Assembly (NCBI RefSeq): GCF_002443255.2
Contig: NW_019211458.1
Span: 11,306,402 to 11,370,401, forward strand
Direction: 5' to 3'
Length of the DNA stretch: 64,000 bases
Origin: Varroa destructor
Taxonomy: Eukaryota; Arthropoda; Arachnida; Mesostigmata; Varroidae
Position numbers and translations under genes: made by a program. Numbering within the stretch: the first letter of the stretch is position 1; each line of letters begins with the position of its first letter. The notes beneath the pieces are model-generated. The model had not been told where the DNA came from. It was given only the letters and a program-made list of their open reading frames with translations, and searched no databases. This document shows, in pieces, positions 46,640 through 59,214 of the stretch.

Positions 46640-48701
46640 CCAGGTCATTCCAGAATCACATGCCTTTCCTCTTTCCTGCAAAAGCAACAGCCGGCTCGCT
46701 ACTTCCTGTATGCTTGCCGCAGGAAGCCAATACTAGTTCTTCTCTGTTTTATCAGGGTACGAAAGTTGTTTTTGCTACCACTTGTGTTACTCGTGTCGCC
46801 GCTTGTGTGAAATAGCTTGTTGATGAAGCAATGCAGCAGTCGTGATTGCAACAAAAGTTAGAAGGTTGGCTGGTTTTTTTATCATTGTACCGTACACACA
46901 ATTCGGTAACTATATAGGCACGCGATACGATCTCTTTTCTGCAGCCTCCAATAGTACCAATAGCTCCTTGAGCCTTGGCGTGAAACACTAAAAAATCGAT
47001 AGTCTCTGCTCACGCCAGCTCAAACCCGGTAGATATTTCGAGATTAGACCATCTTTAGCGGTTGTATTTTACCTTCGTCGCCACTCCTATCGTTTGTGCT
47101 TTAATAGCAACGCAAGCGTAAGGTCTGTCTTGGGTGGGTAAGGCAGATATACCACATTAGGCAGAAAGACTCGTCGGCCCAGTTCTGGCGGTTTCTTCAG
47201 TCCCGTATGAGTCTTCGGAATGTTGTTTCGGGTCAGTTGGTCGTATCTTGGCCATACTAGCTAACATTGGCTGGCTCTCATTCCCTCCCGATTTTCCTAG
47301 AAGAAAAACAAAGACGAGCACCGGCTTACGTACCATAAACCTTTGAAATCGAGCCGCGTTTCTGTTTCTGTGCGACTACCAGAGATGAACCGGCGCGAGA
47401 GCAGGAAGAAGCGATTACTCCGGTCACGATCATGCTCGTATCACACTTCTCGGTTTTGCCTGCTACCGCTGCCGAAACGAGCAGTTTAATGGGAGTGGAA
47501 CGTTTCAGCCGCCGCGACTTCGCGTCGTTCCAACTAATGAACGTGCATCCGGCAAAGAGACAAAACGCAAAAGAAATGTGGCGGACCGAAGGGACAGGCT
47601 ATTGGAAAAGTGGGCCCCATAGACAGCTTCTCCGACCGGAAAAAAGATGTAACAAGCTCCTATGCCACTGCTAAATGCTGCGACGTCTAGCTAACAAAGG
47701 TGGGGCGAGGGGAGAGGTAATGAGGGAGACTAGGAACAAGACGACGAATAAGAGCTAGATCTGAATCCAATAGAAATTGATAAAGTGCCATGAACCAGCG
47801 CAATGGGTTAGGTAGGTGGCATGCACGGTGAGAAGGATTCCAGTAGTAGTAACACACAGAGTTCAGAATGCCACAGATAATGAGTAATTTGGAACGAAGA
47901 TTAGTACCTCAGTCTTACTGCTGTTGCTTTTACAGCCACTAGGTTTACTATAAACGTCTTGTTAAAGAAGGTCAGTGATCGACCGACGATCGACACACAC
48001 TTCGATCTCATGATTGAATTCCTACGGGAGGTAGCCTCGTTCATCACAACTGAGCCGAATCTCAAAATAGTTTTTACTGTTTTCCCGCCAGCCATGAAGG
48101 TAACACAAAATGGCATGTGAGACTATTATGCACCGTTATAGCGAGAGCCCTGCAAAATTAGGCTGACGACATCTACCAAACGGTTCAACAGCTGTGGCTT
48201 GTAATTTGCCGACGGAGCAGCTAAGCTAGGTGTATATAGGTAAACGTACATAACCAATAATCCAAAAAAAACAGGTAAAGGCGTAGAGGATGGCGCATCG
48301 GGAAACCAATAGAGCAAGCTAGCCATGAAGAGATACAACGTTATTCTCATCGAAGCATTGAGTTAAGATGAGACAGCAAGAGAACTGATACATCATATCT
48401 GTGAAAGTGTAGTGATAGGATACAGCCACTACGTCAGAACGCCACTGGTCGTTTGCTCTCACCCGCAACCACTTATCATTACCTGGAATACTAGCGTGCG
48501 TCGCTCGTATGTTTGATTTGAAGCCAGATGCAATCTCACTCTGAATTCGAACCCCTATCGCCTGTATATTCCAGAACGAAACGCGACTGTGGCGCACATT
48601 TTGTTCATAATTCCGTTTGATATCAGGATTTTTATTCGACTAGTTTGACGCGGATAATAGAGAAAAGGATGAACGGAAGACACAAAGGTCTCCTCAGCCG
48701 A

Positions 48702-48715
48702 AAGTCATATGACTT
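48702..48715. repeat. 14-base perfect palindrome
   Basis: AAGTCATATGACTT. The length is near what chance produces in a window of this size; noted for completeness. Confidence 0.5.
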
Positions 48716-50034
48716 GACTCCGCCATATAAATTACAAGATAACCATTTGGAGTTAAACGCGGTGTTGCCAATGTTACCAAGGTCTTAAACAGGAATAAGG
48801 GAAAGTCAGGCAAAACCGAGGTACACATAGATCCTTTAAAACTGCTAGCATTAATGATCGCCGTCAAGGTCGTTCTGTGTATGATTATACGGGCATCCAG
48901 TCCACGTACACACACACATGCTTCTTCTAATAAATCTTAATAATTATTACATGGTCTGTACGGTATTGTTTCTCTTCTTTAAAACCCATTTTCTTCATCT
49001 CTGTCTATTCAACAATGTAGCAATTTGGCCATAGGCCACGTGCAACGTCCTGGATACTGTCCAAACAGAGGACGTACTCTGCGCTCTTGTTAATCTTCAG
49101 TGCACGTTCTATCAGTATGATGTTCGTATGGTGACGTATTTATGCATCTGTTCGTGGTATCATGACTGGCTGACACACGCAGTCACTACAGACAACTTTG
49201 TTGCTTGTCGTATTGCCTCGCAAATAACATGTCAGAGGCGATTCGCTTCGCAGTGTAGCTAAGTGAGCACGCGAGCTGCTGTCATTGGAAAGAGCCCTCT
49301 CAACCAGGAAATGTTTATATTGGGGGTCAGATAGCGACGATGACCGCATCCTTATAACGGAATAAAACAATGCTAGACAAGCAGCAGCTGAAAGGACGAT
49401 TAGCCATTACTGGCTATTGGGCGACGTCGAGCTTCTCGGACTAGGTTTGGTCCTAAGAACCTAAGCGAAAGGTGCCTGAGGCCTTTTGCACGGTATGCAC
49501 AGCTGTTAGTGACGCAAACGAGCCCACCCCGCTGTTATTATAGGTACTATCTGACATCGACCTAAGTCACGTTGTTGGACTAAGTACTTATGCTGCAAGA
49601 CGGATAATTAACAGGATAATTCACACAATAAATTCACGCTAACATACAAATGGAAGATACTTATCGAAATGAGGTAGTCGGCTTTCAGGCTCAATTTCTT
49701 TGCCAGGAGAGAATCAATGTTATACGCAAGTATTGTATATTATAAATACAAGGGAATGTTCGTATATATGGCATTTCTATCATTGTCCACCAACCCAAAC
49801 GGCAACGATCATCGAGGAAACCCGCTTTTTTATTTTGGAGTGGCGGTAGTTATTGTAGAATACATTTGGTCGCTCAACTGAACATAAAACAAAACCTTTC
49901 AACACTAAATTGCTTAATATGTTTGGAATAAACGCAGAACGTTCGCGAGCCGTTACCAAAGATACATAGAAACTGGCTCGCCGCGTTCAAGCACGGGCAT
50001 CTTGCTCGCACAAGCATGAGTAGAGTCCGTAAAC

Positions 50035-50052
50035 CAGTCAGTCAGTCAGTCA
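50035..50052. repeat. CAGT tetranucleotide run
   Basis: Four units of CAGT plus two bases. Confidence 0.85.
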
Positions 50053-51760
50053 TCAGCTCCTCTTGGGCAGGTGAACATGACGACGCCATACTTCGATTGC
50101 TTTCGCCGTCCCTTGGTATGTACAAGTCCGACAATCAATCCATCCTTCTTTTTCTAGCGAGCGGTCGTGCCGCCACTTTGCCCAAAATTGGGGCCACTTC
50201 AATCCTACGGTTCAAATGCCCCAACGTTCTACCCAGCGGCCATACTCCGCTTCCAATCCCGCTTTTGCCAACTCCCTCTATCTGCCATTTTAACCCCACA
50301 CCCCTCTAAGATCACAACGCAGATCAGCAATTTGTCTTGACGTGGTTTTGTCAAAACAACGGTACCCGAAACCTTTACTGGGTATAAAGTATAACGAGGC
50401 GCGGTTCGCTCCGCCTATGACCCGGTCAAGCACTGTCTAGCCAACGTTAGAGCCGATGCTAAATATCATCGTTTGACCACTTCGAGCCGCTCTCTTATCG
50501 GCCAATTAAAGTTTTCTTTTGATTCGTTATTGCCCTCTGGGCGCCGAAAGTAGGCAAAAGTATATAAAACTATAGGAGTAGCAGTAGAGTCATCAGTAGC
50601 AGCGAGGCAGACTAGACAATATAAGAAAAAGTTTTTATTCCGTCATTAACGAGCACCTTGCTATTGTATGGTGCTATGCACCCCTCCTCTCACATATCCT
50701 CTCGATCTCCTCGTACGAACCCCTAAAACAGCGCCCGCTAGTGCAATGGAATCCCTGTTATAGACAGGCCTGATAGATCGATGAGGAGATCCTTTCTTGC
50801 TGTCAACACTCAAATAAGGCCTACACTGAGAAAGGGTAGGTGTCCTCCCTTTTCCCAAGCTCATCCGAGCGGGTTTATCGCGGGAAAGGGTTTATGTACG
50901 TCAGGTCCGTTTGTAAGCCTCTACAGTGCAGCTACTTATAGAACATGTTCTTATGATCACAATAATGAAGCGATTTCATCCAAGTGAGCTAGGTAGCTAA
51001 ACACAATAGAAGAGGAACCATGTCCTTCGTTCCATCACGTTGGTAACGGTAGGCGGAAGTCATAACGACATCGCCCACGCAGAGTAAAGCCATCCAATAC
51101 ATTATATCACACATACGTATTACATGCCAACCTGTAAAGGGCTTCCTTGGACAGTGTAACGACATACATCAAAGTCAGCAAGGATTACTATCGGAGTCGC
51201 AGTCAACACTTTAATAAAAAAAAAAATACTAATCTATAAATGGTAAGCTTAATAACTGCTCGAAGGGCAAAATTCAATGATTCCGTTTCAATTCCTACAG
51301 ATGGCGACGTTTACAAAGTGATGTCGTGTACAAAAGGAAAATCATTCGATCATAATAATATAAATCGGTTTTATAAGGAATTTACTATCAAATTGAAACG
51401 ACTATTTGCTAATAATATTTAGGTCACGTTTTATATCAGTTAAACGATATCTACCAGTTAAATTCTGCTGTACAGTTGGCCTTTTCGCTTATATACACTA
51501 GCATAATAAGGCATGGTATAGTTCCTTACTATGATTCAGGCATCTTAGGTACAGGCTCAGCGCGCGCCTAGTTCACATCTTCCCTGAGATTCGGATAAAA
51601 AGTCGAAAAGCAAGTGCCCTCGAAGGAGTGAATGCCATGTTTTTCTAACTGCGACCGTTATTCTCTTGAACTTGAATTATACCGGCTACCGGCTAGGTAG
51701 CTAGAGTAATTGCCTTAATTAGTAATCAAATTTGTGCGTGAGTAGCATGGATACATACAT

Positions 51761-51801
51761 GCACACGCACACACGCACACGCACACACAGACACATAACA
51801 C
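51761..51801. repeat. CA-rich microsatellite with CG interruptions
   Basis: About 40 bases of alternating CA with periodic GCAC interruptions; a shorter relative in pattern of the tract near 11.3 kb. Confidence 0.85.
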
Positions 51802-54800
51802 AAATACAGCAGGTTCATTTCCAAGTAAACTTTCTTTCGATTAGGATGATGGAACAGTTCAGCTTGCGCAGAAGAGTATGGCCAGTGCTCCGCCTTGGGG
51901 TGCAGCCTCCTTTACAACTTCAATTATCCAGCCTGACTTCCCTAGCACATCAGCCCTATCTCAGCGTTACATGACTCGGCTAGAGTGAATAATTAACTTT
52001 TTCAATGGCCGTACTTATCTATTTCTGTCTTTCCGAAAATTAGCATTCAGAATCGAATTCACAGGCTTCTCTTGGCTTTCCTGGGAAAGCTCACCGGTAA
52101 CAACCCTCGGGTTAATTCTACAACCGGGCCATAACCAGAAATTCTGGAAAAAACCTAAGATCTTTTTTACAATAATATCTCCCGACATACTTAAATTAAG
52201 CCGTATAGTAAATTCTATAAAGAAGACATACCTTAAAAGGTGTACAAATTGATGACAACATGAAATTCTACCGGGTATGGTGTTGTTTCATGGACATACG
52301 GTACTCCGTCAATGCAGAAGGTTTTTCAGTAATACATATCGCGTGCAGGACTCTCTGAAGGAACTAGTACACCTAATTAGTTTTCAGTGCATGTCTTCTA
52401 ATTGGAACGCAATTCATGGTTCGAACAGAAGGGTCAATTGCTTTTAGTAACTTGTGGCAAAATGTAGCCATGAACCTATTTCTATATAACTGTAATAATA
52501 GTTATTATTATTTGGTATTTGCGATAAATTTAACATGAACACTGCTGCTAAGAGCACCAAATATCGTACGTCATAGCTAAGCTGAAAAACATCGAGTACG
52601 AAAGAAAATAAATCAAAGGATTGGTCGCTGGGGCAGACAGGCAGTGTCAAGGGGTATGCCGCCCCACGGAGTCGTATGACCAGTAAGCCGTGCGACGTCG
52701 TGTAACACGAAGGAACAATCAAACGATACGTCAAACCGAACTTCTCTCGCCGAGAGGACCATCCAAACCACCAGATGTGAAATGAACAGTAATGCTGCAC
52801 AAATATACGCTTACAGACGCTTGAAAGCTTCCAAGAAAATTTCGATCAGAGCAGATTAATGAATCTCAACCTCGTTTCGGTATGCTGTGAGCAGCAGAAT
52901 GTCTTCCGTCTCATTGTTACTGAGTCAAACATAGGACATATTTTAGGTACTTTTCAGTGGCCTAACGGTGTTTCGCTAGTCTGTCCTAGTCAGCGAATAC
53001 TCGTAGAAACAATACCGAATCATCCCTTGAAGGCAACCACGTCTACCTCGAATTCGGTTCCGCATTTTTTGGTTTTGCTTTTTTTTTTTTACCAGAGCGC
53101 CAATATATTCATTAGCACCGCCATTACTCACGATAATATCGCCATACGTGTTCTCATCGATTCAGCTAAACGCTACGGCCAAGCGAGAAAAGGCAGCCAG
53201 CCACATAAATACCAGATTCATAATGATCATTAGAGACGCCATATTGCGACAACTGCCCCTGTGGCGACACAGAAAAGGGCAAGCAAACGCAGCCACTTCG
53301 TTACAAAGAAAAACCAATGACCAGTGACAGCAAGTGAGTGAGTTGTGTCGAACGAATAGATTGTCCCCATTAAAGGCAATTAGAGTAGTCCTTTCAGGTT
53401 CACGCCTAGGTCTGGTAGTTCCTTGCGCACGCGCATTGCTATCTATCGATACTGACCTGGCCGCGGTAATCGAGCCCATTTCGCCTTTTATTAGTTCGGC
53501 GACAGAATATCGACAGCAATTCATTCTGCACAACCTTTCCCGCTGCTGCCGCGACAATCGAAAGTCTAAACGTTACCATTAGACAGGCACTGAATACCAA
53601 TAAAATTAATCAAATCAGAGAAACTAACTGTAGCGAAACAGGCGCATACTGGAACCTTTAGTCTCTAATTAATTCTCTAGTTTTATTTATCAAGAGCTAA
53701 TAAAAGCTGCGGAAAACGAAGCCATTGAGATATATATGTTTTGTGTGGATGATACACGCCTGTTTGCGACTAAACCATGCTCTACTGGATATAGATAGAC
53801 TAGTGTTCGCAAATGTGATGAGTAAATTGTTTTTTTTTTTTTTCATAATATAAGCAATAACAAACCCAAAGAACAATACAAAGACAAAACACGCGTGCAA
53901 AAACAAAATGTATCCGCATTTTCTACACGTAAATAGACGAGTAAGTGACTTAGAGCAAGGTTTTAGATGTTGACACAAGTTCAAATCGGAAGTGGGTTAT
54001 ATTAACAATATATTACCATATCACAATAATTAACAGCGTACGATTTGAAGCAGCGAAAAGCCTTGACTCCTCGTATAGTTAAAATTCAATAAAAGTGTTC
54101 ACGGACAAAATCACCTAGCACATCCATACATATACATACTGTATGGTAACATCAAAATAGAAAATAAACTTCACTTTCAAAAATGCTTATTTGAACTACG
54201 AAAAGTGGAAACATGAGAAAAATGGAAAATTGCACACTGACAGATTCGATCAGAAGGCCAGCTAGGCCTGAAACGTGGCAGTTCTGAGGAAAACTTTATT
54301 TTAAATCAGGACCACCGGGGAGTTCGCGTGTCCAGGCGAAGACTTTAGGTTGACTTTTTTTATGGTTAACAAACATGTTGCCTACCGACAACCCACAGCT
54401 CTCCCCATAATTTTACCGATAGTACGTCGCATACACTATTTAGGTAAACTGTACCAATGCTAGTATCCTGCCGACCTTCACCTAACGTCTTGTCTGAGCC
54501 TAGACTATCATCGAGTTAAAACCTATCTTTTAGGTGACATCATACACGCACATGAAACCGAGACGGAGAGGTCGAACCCACAACGGTACCACTCGTAACA
54601 TTATTAACGCAGTATATAACGCCCAAAAACGCAGTTCCGCCTATTCCATTTCAGATTTCCCTTTATGTCAAACCGAATTCTTGCCTAATGATATTGTAAA
54701 CGTTGCTCATCAAATTTCTTGTTGCTAAAACTTCATCGTTTCATACTCCCTTCATACAGATGAGATATAAGGGCGCGAATATGCGTAGTTCTAACCTATT

Positions 54801-55758
54801 ATATTCAATTCACTTCATACTACTTGCGTCACCATGTCCCCTTCACGCTGACTTGCCCCCGTTCGACGACTTCAGCCCTAGAGACGTCACAGGCCGCCTA
54901 AAGTCGACGGAGTTACTTAAAAATAAGTACACCCGTTCAGCGTGTACCGCACCTTACGTGTGTCACTGTTACTGCAACCTTTATGTAATCGTATTGTTAT
55001 ATTCGTACAATTTACTTATTTTACTTAGATAGGGTATCCGACTAGGCCTTTCCAGACTTCACCAGTCTTCGAGCTAAGAGTAATATTCAAGCAGCACAAC
55101 TCAACTAGTTCAACCTTTCCTCCTGTATGTGTTGTGCAGATGTCGACTCGCTATGTGAGATACCGCATACAACTAGGCTAAACAACCTCAGATTAGCGGA
55201 AATTCCAGGCTTATCCTTCGCGTTCCCACCTAACCCTTCGTCGTCGCAAACTGCCTTCACTGCTGCTGTTGCTCTAATGTTATAGTCTGCGTTTGGCCTC
55301 CATCCGTATATTCGTCTGCGGGGAGCCACATTTCACGGCATATGCGGCGATGTTCTCTAGTCAATTCAAGCTCCAGGAGACAGAAACGTACGGCAACACC
55401 GATTAGTAAATACCCTTGTTTGTTGCTACTGTTTCTAGCACGAAACTCGTGCAGAATGCTCCACTTAGCGGGAAGGCATTCGTAATAGACACAAGAGAAG
55501 TTTTTTCAGACACATTTTTTTCACTCTGGGCTTTTTATTACGCCTCGTGTTCTACATTGCAACTTGCTCCGTGTTACAAACCTCATTTGTTTCAACGTGT
55601 TTGCTGTCTCGTTTATTTTAAAGAAATCGGAATTTCTATTTCCTATAACTTCCTTTGTGGCCCAGTTAAACGAACGAGAGCGCGTGTCGTACTTCTTTGC
55701 GGCCCAGAAACGAGCAGAGAATAAAAAAAAAATGGCCACGAAAAGCGAATACTGACTG

Positions 55759-55772
55759 ACTAGTTAACTAGT
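55759..55772. repeat. 14-base perfect palindrome
   Basis: ACTAGTTAACTAGT, centred on GTTAAC. No neighbouring feature. Confidence 0.5.
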
Positions 55773-58700
55773 TGATCCTGATCCACACGCATATCTAAAT
55801 GTCTCTAAGCAGGAATAACTTACAAAATGCAGGTATAAAATTATATTTCATTAATTGCGCAGTAAAAAAAAATGGCATTATTTGATTTTAATATATGTAC
55901 TCGTAAGTACGTTCGATAGGCCGAGCGAAATCCAATCAGTAAACAAATCAGTAATGATAAACACCTTATCTTTATTCACTGGACGTCATGCGTTCGGTAC
56001 TGGATAGCTATGTTTGAATAGCAGTTAATTGACAATATGAAGATACTTAAACGCCAGCATTTGTATCGATGTCTCATTTAGTTTCTTATTAGAAGCGAAC
56101 CTGCATCAACGGAAAGCTCCAACCCGACCAAAAAATGGCACCCACCGTTGATCTTGATCGTCTATTGTCAATGCTGAAGACATCTTCGATATGAGAAAAG
56201 CGCAAAAATCTATAATAAACAGTAGCCAGAAACCAATATGACTGTTTACTTGTGATAATCGTAACACGGCGAACACAAGAAACGAACGATCTATGATGCC
56301 GTGTCACGCATCGTCGTCGTCGGTATTACGTACTACTCGTAGGACCATCGATCCCTGTGTGCCTCCGTTTGTTTAATGCCTATGGTAATTTCCGATAAGA
56401 TCCAATACAGCTAAGTCTATATTGGGTATAACCTAAGTGAAAGATCGAAATTGATCATGGCCTCCACAAGACGGATCTCAAACGTCAAGGCCAAGCTCTC
56501 TATTGGCTTACCCAACGTTGCTTCGATCGACTTTGTGACTGGGTGATAGGCGACTCTACGTGAACTAACACTACAGAAGATAAATAGATGAACCTACCAT
56601 ATCTTATAATTACTGTAACATTCCGGCATATTTCGTTTGGTACTATTAATAAATTACTGATACATATTGTATAATTTTTACATACCACGATTTTCATGCT
56701 GTTAACGTTAATCCGCGTATATCCGTGTCTGGAAATGTTTCTCGAAGCTTTTTTTTTTTCACTTTCTTTGTTAAGAGCTTACAACATTAATTCCAATAAT
56801 ATTTCAAGCCACTAAGCCTTAAAAAGCACATTGTAATAGCTTAAACACAAACCGATCAGATGGATCAGACAACGCCATCTGCTTCACTTTCGGACAAGCA
56901 GAAACCTTCGGTCCTGACAAGATTCGGGATGAAATAAATTACCTGAAATAGAAACAAGCCAAAAATATACTACAGATTAACGTATGCGCACCGGTCATGT
57001 CAACTTGCTACGTAAGTAAGTTTTGCCATAAGGTTGTTGTAAACGACACCTGCGTTGTAGCAAAATAGGTACGTTTGGATAGGTACTGGACATTTTCCGT
57101 TCGTCCATCGCATCGTAGGAGTCCTCCCAAATACACTTACCATGTTTTACCCCTAATCAGAGAATGGAACAAGAAAATAATGCGCTGCCCTAATCCTCAA
57201 CGTATTTCGTACACTTGTATCGTTTCTACTCGGAGTCTTTTAGCTTTTATAATTGTGTACGTATATGAGATGGTTTGTTTGTCAATTGTAAGCAATGAAG
57301 AGCCGAAGTCACCAACATACAGAATACTTGCAGGGTTTGCTGACCTATTATCGAGGCAACGATTACACTCGAGTTCTTCCGGTGCCCGAAACTGTCTTAA
57401 CTGACAAAATCACCGTATCCAACGGCGTGACACACTTATTCATATCCTGCGTAAATCTTTGCATCTGTATAAAATTTACAGTTTTCTGTAGACATTGAAC
57501 TAATATTCGCGCTACTCTATCTAGCTAGCCCCGATACAATAGGAAAGTTAGCCAGAAATAGGTATTTGTCTGATTACGTAAAACCTCCTACCTAATGGCT
57601 ACCTTGCTCCGGTCGTAGTGATAATAGGAAAATTATGTCGACACCGCTTTGTCCGCCACTTCGTCTGTTAATAATGGCTTCCCATAGATCTGTGCCAAAA
57701 GTGCCTTCTGGCTAAAGAGCATCTAATTTTATGGTTAATCGGTCTTATCATCATTACCATCTTATATTAAGTAATAAACGATGTTAAAGCCGAGTGAGTG
57801 CATCGATTCAACCATAAGCAAATGAGTTATATATGCATTATACATTCGCATAGAATAGAAGTATAGTCCTGCTGGGCTGCAAAATCAGATTTGATTTATT
57901 AGGTACATCTGTCAGGTACAGTCCGGCTAGACGGTTTCATGAGCGTATGAAAAAGGAACCTCGATCTCTTCCATAGTCGTAATTGCGGTCGCCCGCTTTC
58001 GGCAGGCCCAACAACCCCGTTGTGAAGAATGCCCATCGAGCCGCAGCAGCGGCCCCGGCATACTTCGATAGTGCATATCGATGAGGCACTGGACATATGA
58101 GCGCATTGACAGACAGGCTCGCCGCGCGTTTATGACGCCATCAGAAAGATGGGAGGTGGTCATTAGTGGTGCGCATGAAAAAGACATTTGACGTTTACGC
58201 GTCCATAAGCCAAAAGGCTGAAAGTCTTAGAACGAACGTGTCTTTGCTTTCCGTGGGCAGAAATCCAGCGCTTTTTTTTGTATTGACAGCATCTTATACG
58301 TACAAACCCCGAAAGAGAACACTGCGTATAGATTACTATCGCCGTGTCTATAAGCGTCAAAGTAGACGTCAGCTTCCACGAGTGCTCTACGGGTTATTGG
58401 TAGACATATATGCATAGATATACTTTAATAGTTTATTATGTAAAGCTTATTACGTAGCAGATGGTCTGGCGCAGGAATAGGGAAACCGATCGGAAGCCAC
58501 TCACAGTAAAAGGAGCAAAAATAAACACTAGCTAAAAAAAAAAAAAGATGGAGAAAATGAACGATCACGATAAAATTACTCGTCGGCAATCAAGTGCGTT
58601 AGTATTAGTCCATACAATAGCGCAGAAGGTCGATAGTCATTGTTGTTTATTCAATTAAGTAACTACTAGAACGTGCACGATACAAGGCACATCGTACTAA

Positions 58701-59127
58701 TGCGGATTAATAGGGGCAATAGCTAGAGTTTCATACATGCACCGTAACGATAAATACTCAATTCGTAGATAAATTATCTTGATTAATTGCGTGTTGTCTA
58801 GCTGCTATTTTTTCTTATTTCTGCAGTTGTAGCGGTAACGATTATTGCGGCGGTTGCTGGCCGTACTATAATACAAAATATTTCGATCAAATGCCGTTTC
58901 AGCTTTCTGAATGCGAAGTGCAGGCCTCGAGTAGTTTTTTCTTCACACCTTCGTTTCGTTGCCAGTCGTAGTAGCAGCTATATCTGTTGCACGGCGTCGC
59001 TACTGGCGGGCAAACAAATCAGCTGGATTAGCAAATTCTGCCAGCAACAACGGCTCGCAAATCAGGCTTCTAGCAGTTTTCCAGCGTCCTGTACCAGTTA
59101 ATATGGCAGTGGTGGCAGCACCTTCGC

Positions 59128-59147
59128 ATTATTATTATTATTATTAT
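59128..59147. repeat. ATT trinucleotide run
   Basis: Nearly seven ATT units. Confidence 0.9.
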
Positions 59148-59191
59148 CAAATGTTGGCGCAAGCGACCGCTCTTACGCCTGCAGACGTTAC

Positions 59192-59214
59192 ATATATATA
59201 TATATATGTGTGTG
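59192..59214. repeat. TA/TG microsatellite
   Basis: A TA run passing into TGTGTG. Confidence 0.85.

Noticed and set aside
53162..53557. 131-codon minus-strand frame with a hydrophobic C-terminus and an internal CAG/GTCAGT donor
   Set aside because: The initiator is not ATG and no acceptor or partner exon was found; it is likely a chance frame.
54560..54610. Minus-strand GGGTTCGACC resembling a tRNA T arm
   Set aside because: The rest of a cloverleaf is absent.
57127..57150. ATG followed by GTAAGTG with an ideal acceptor 12 bases upstream (minus strand)
   Set aside because: A 12-base exon is implausible without transcript data; ATG before GTAAG recurs by chance.
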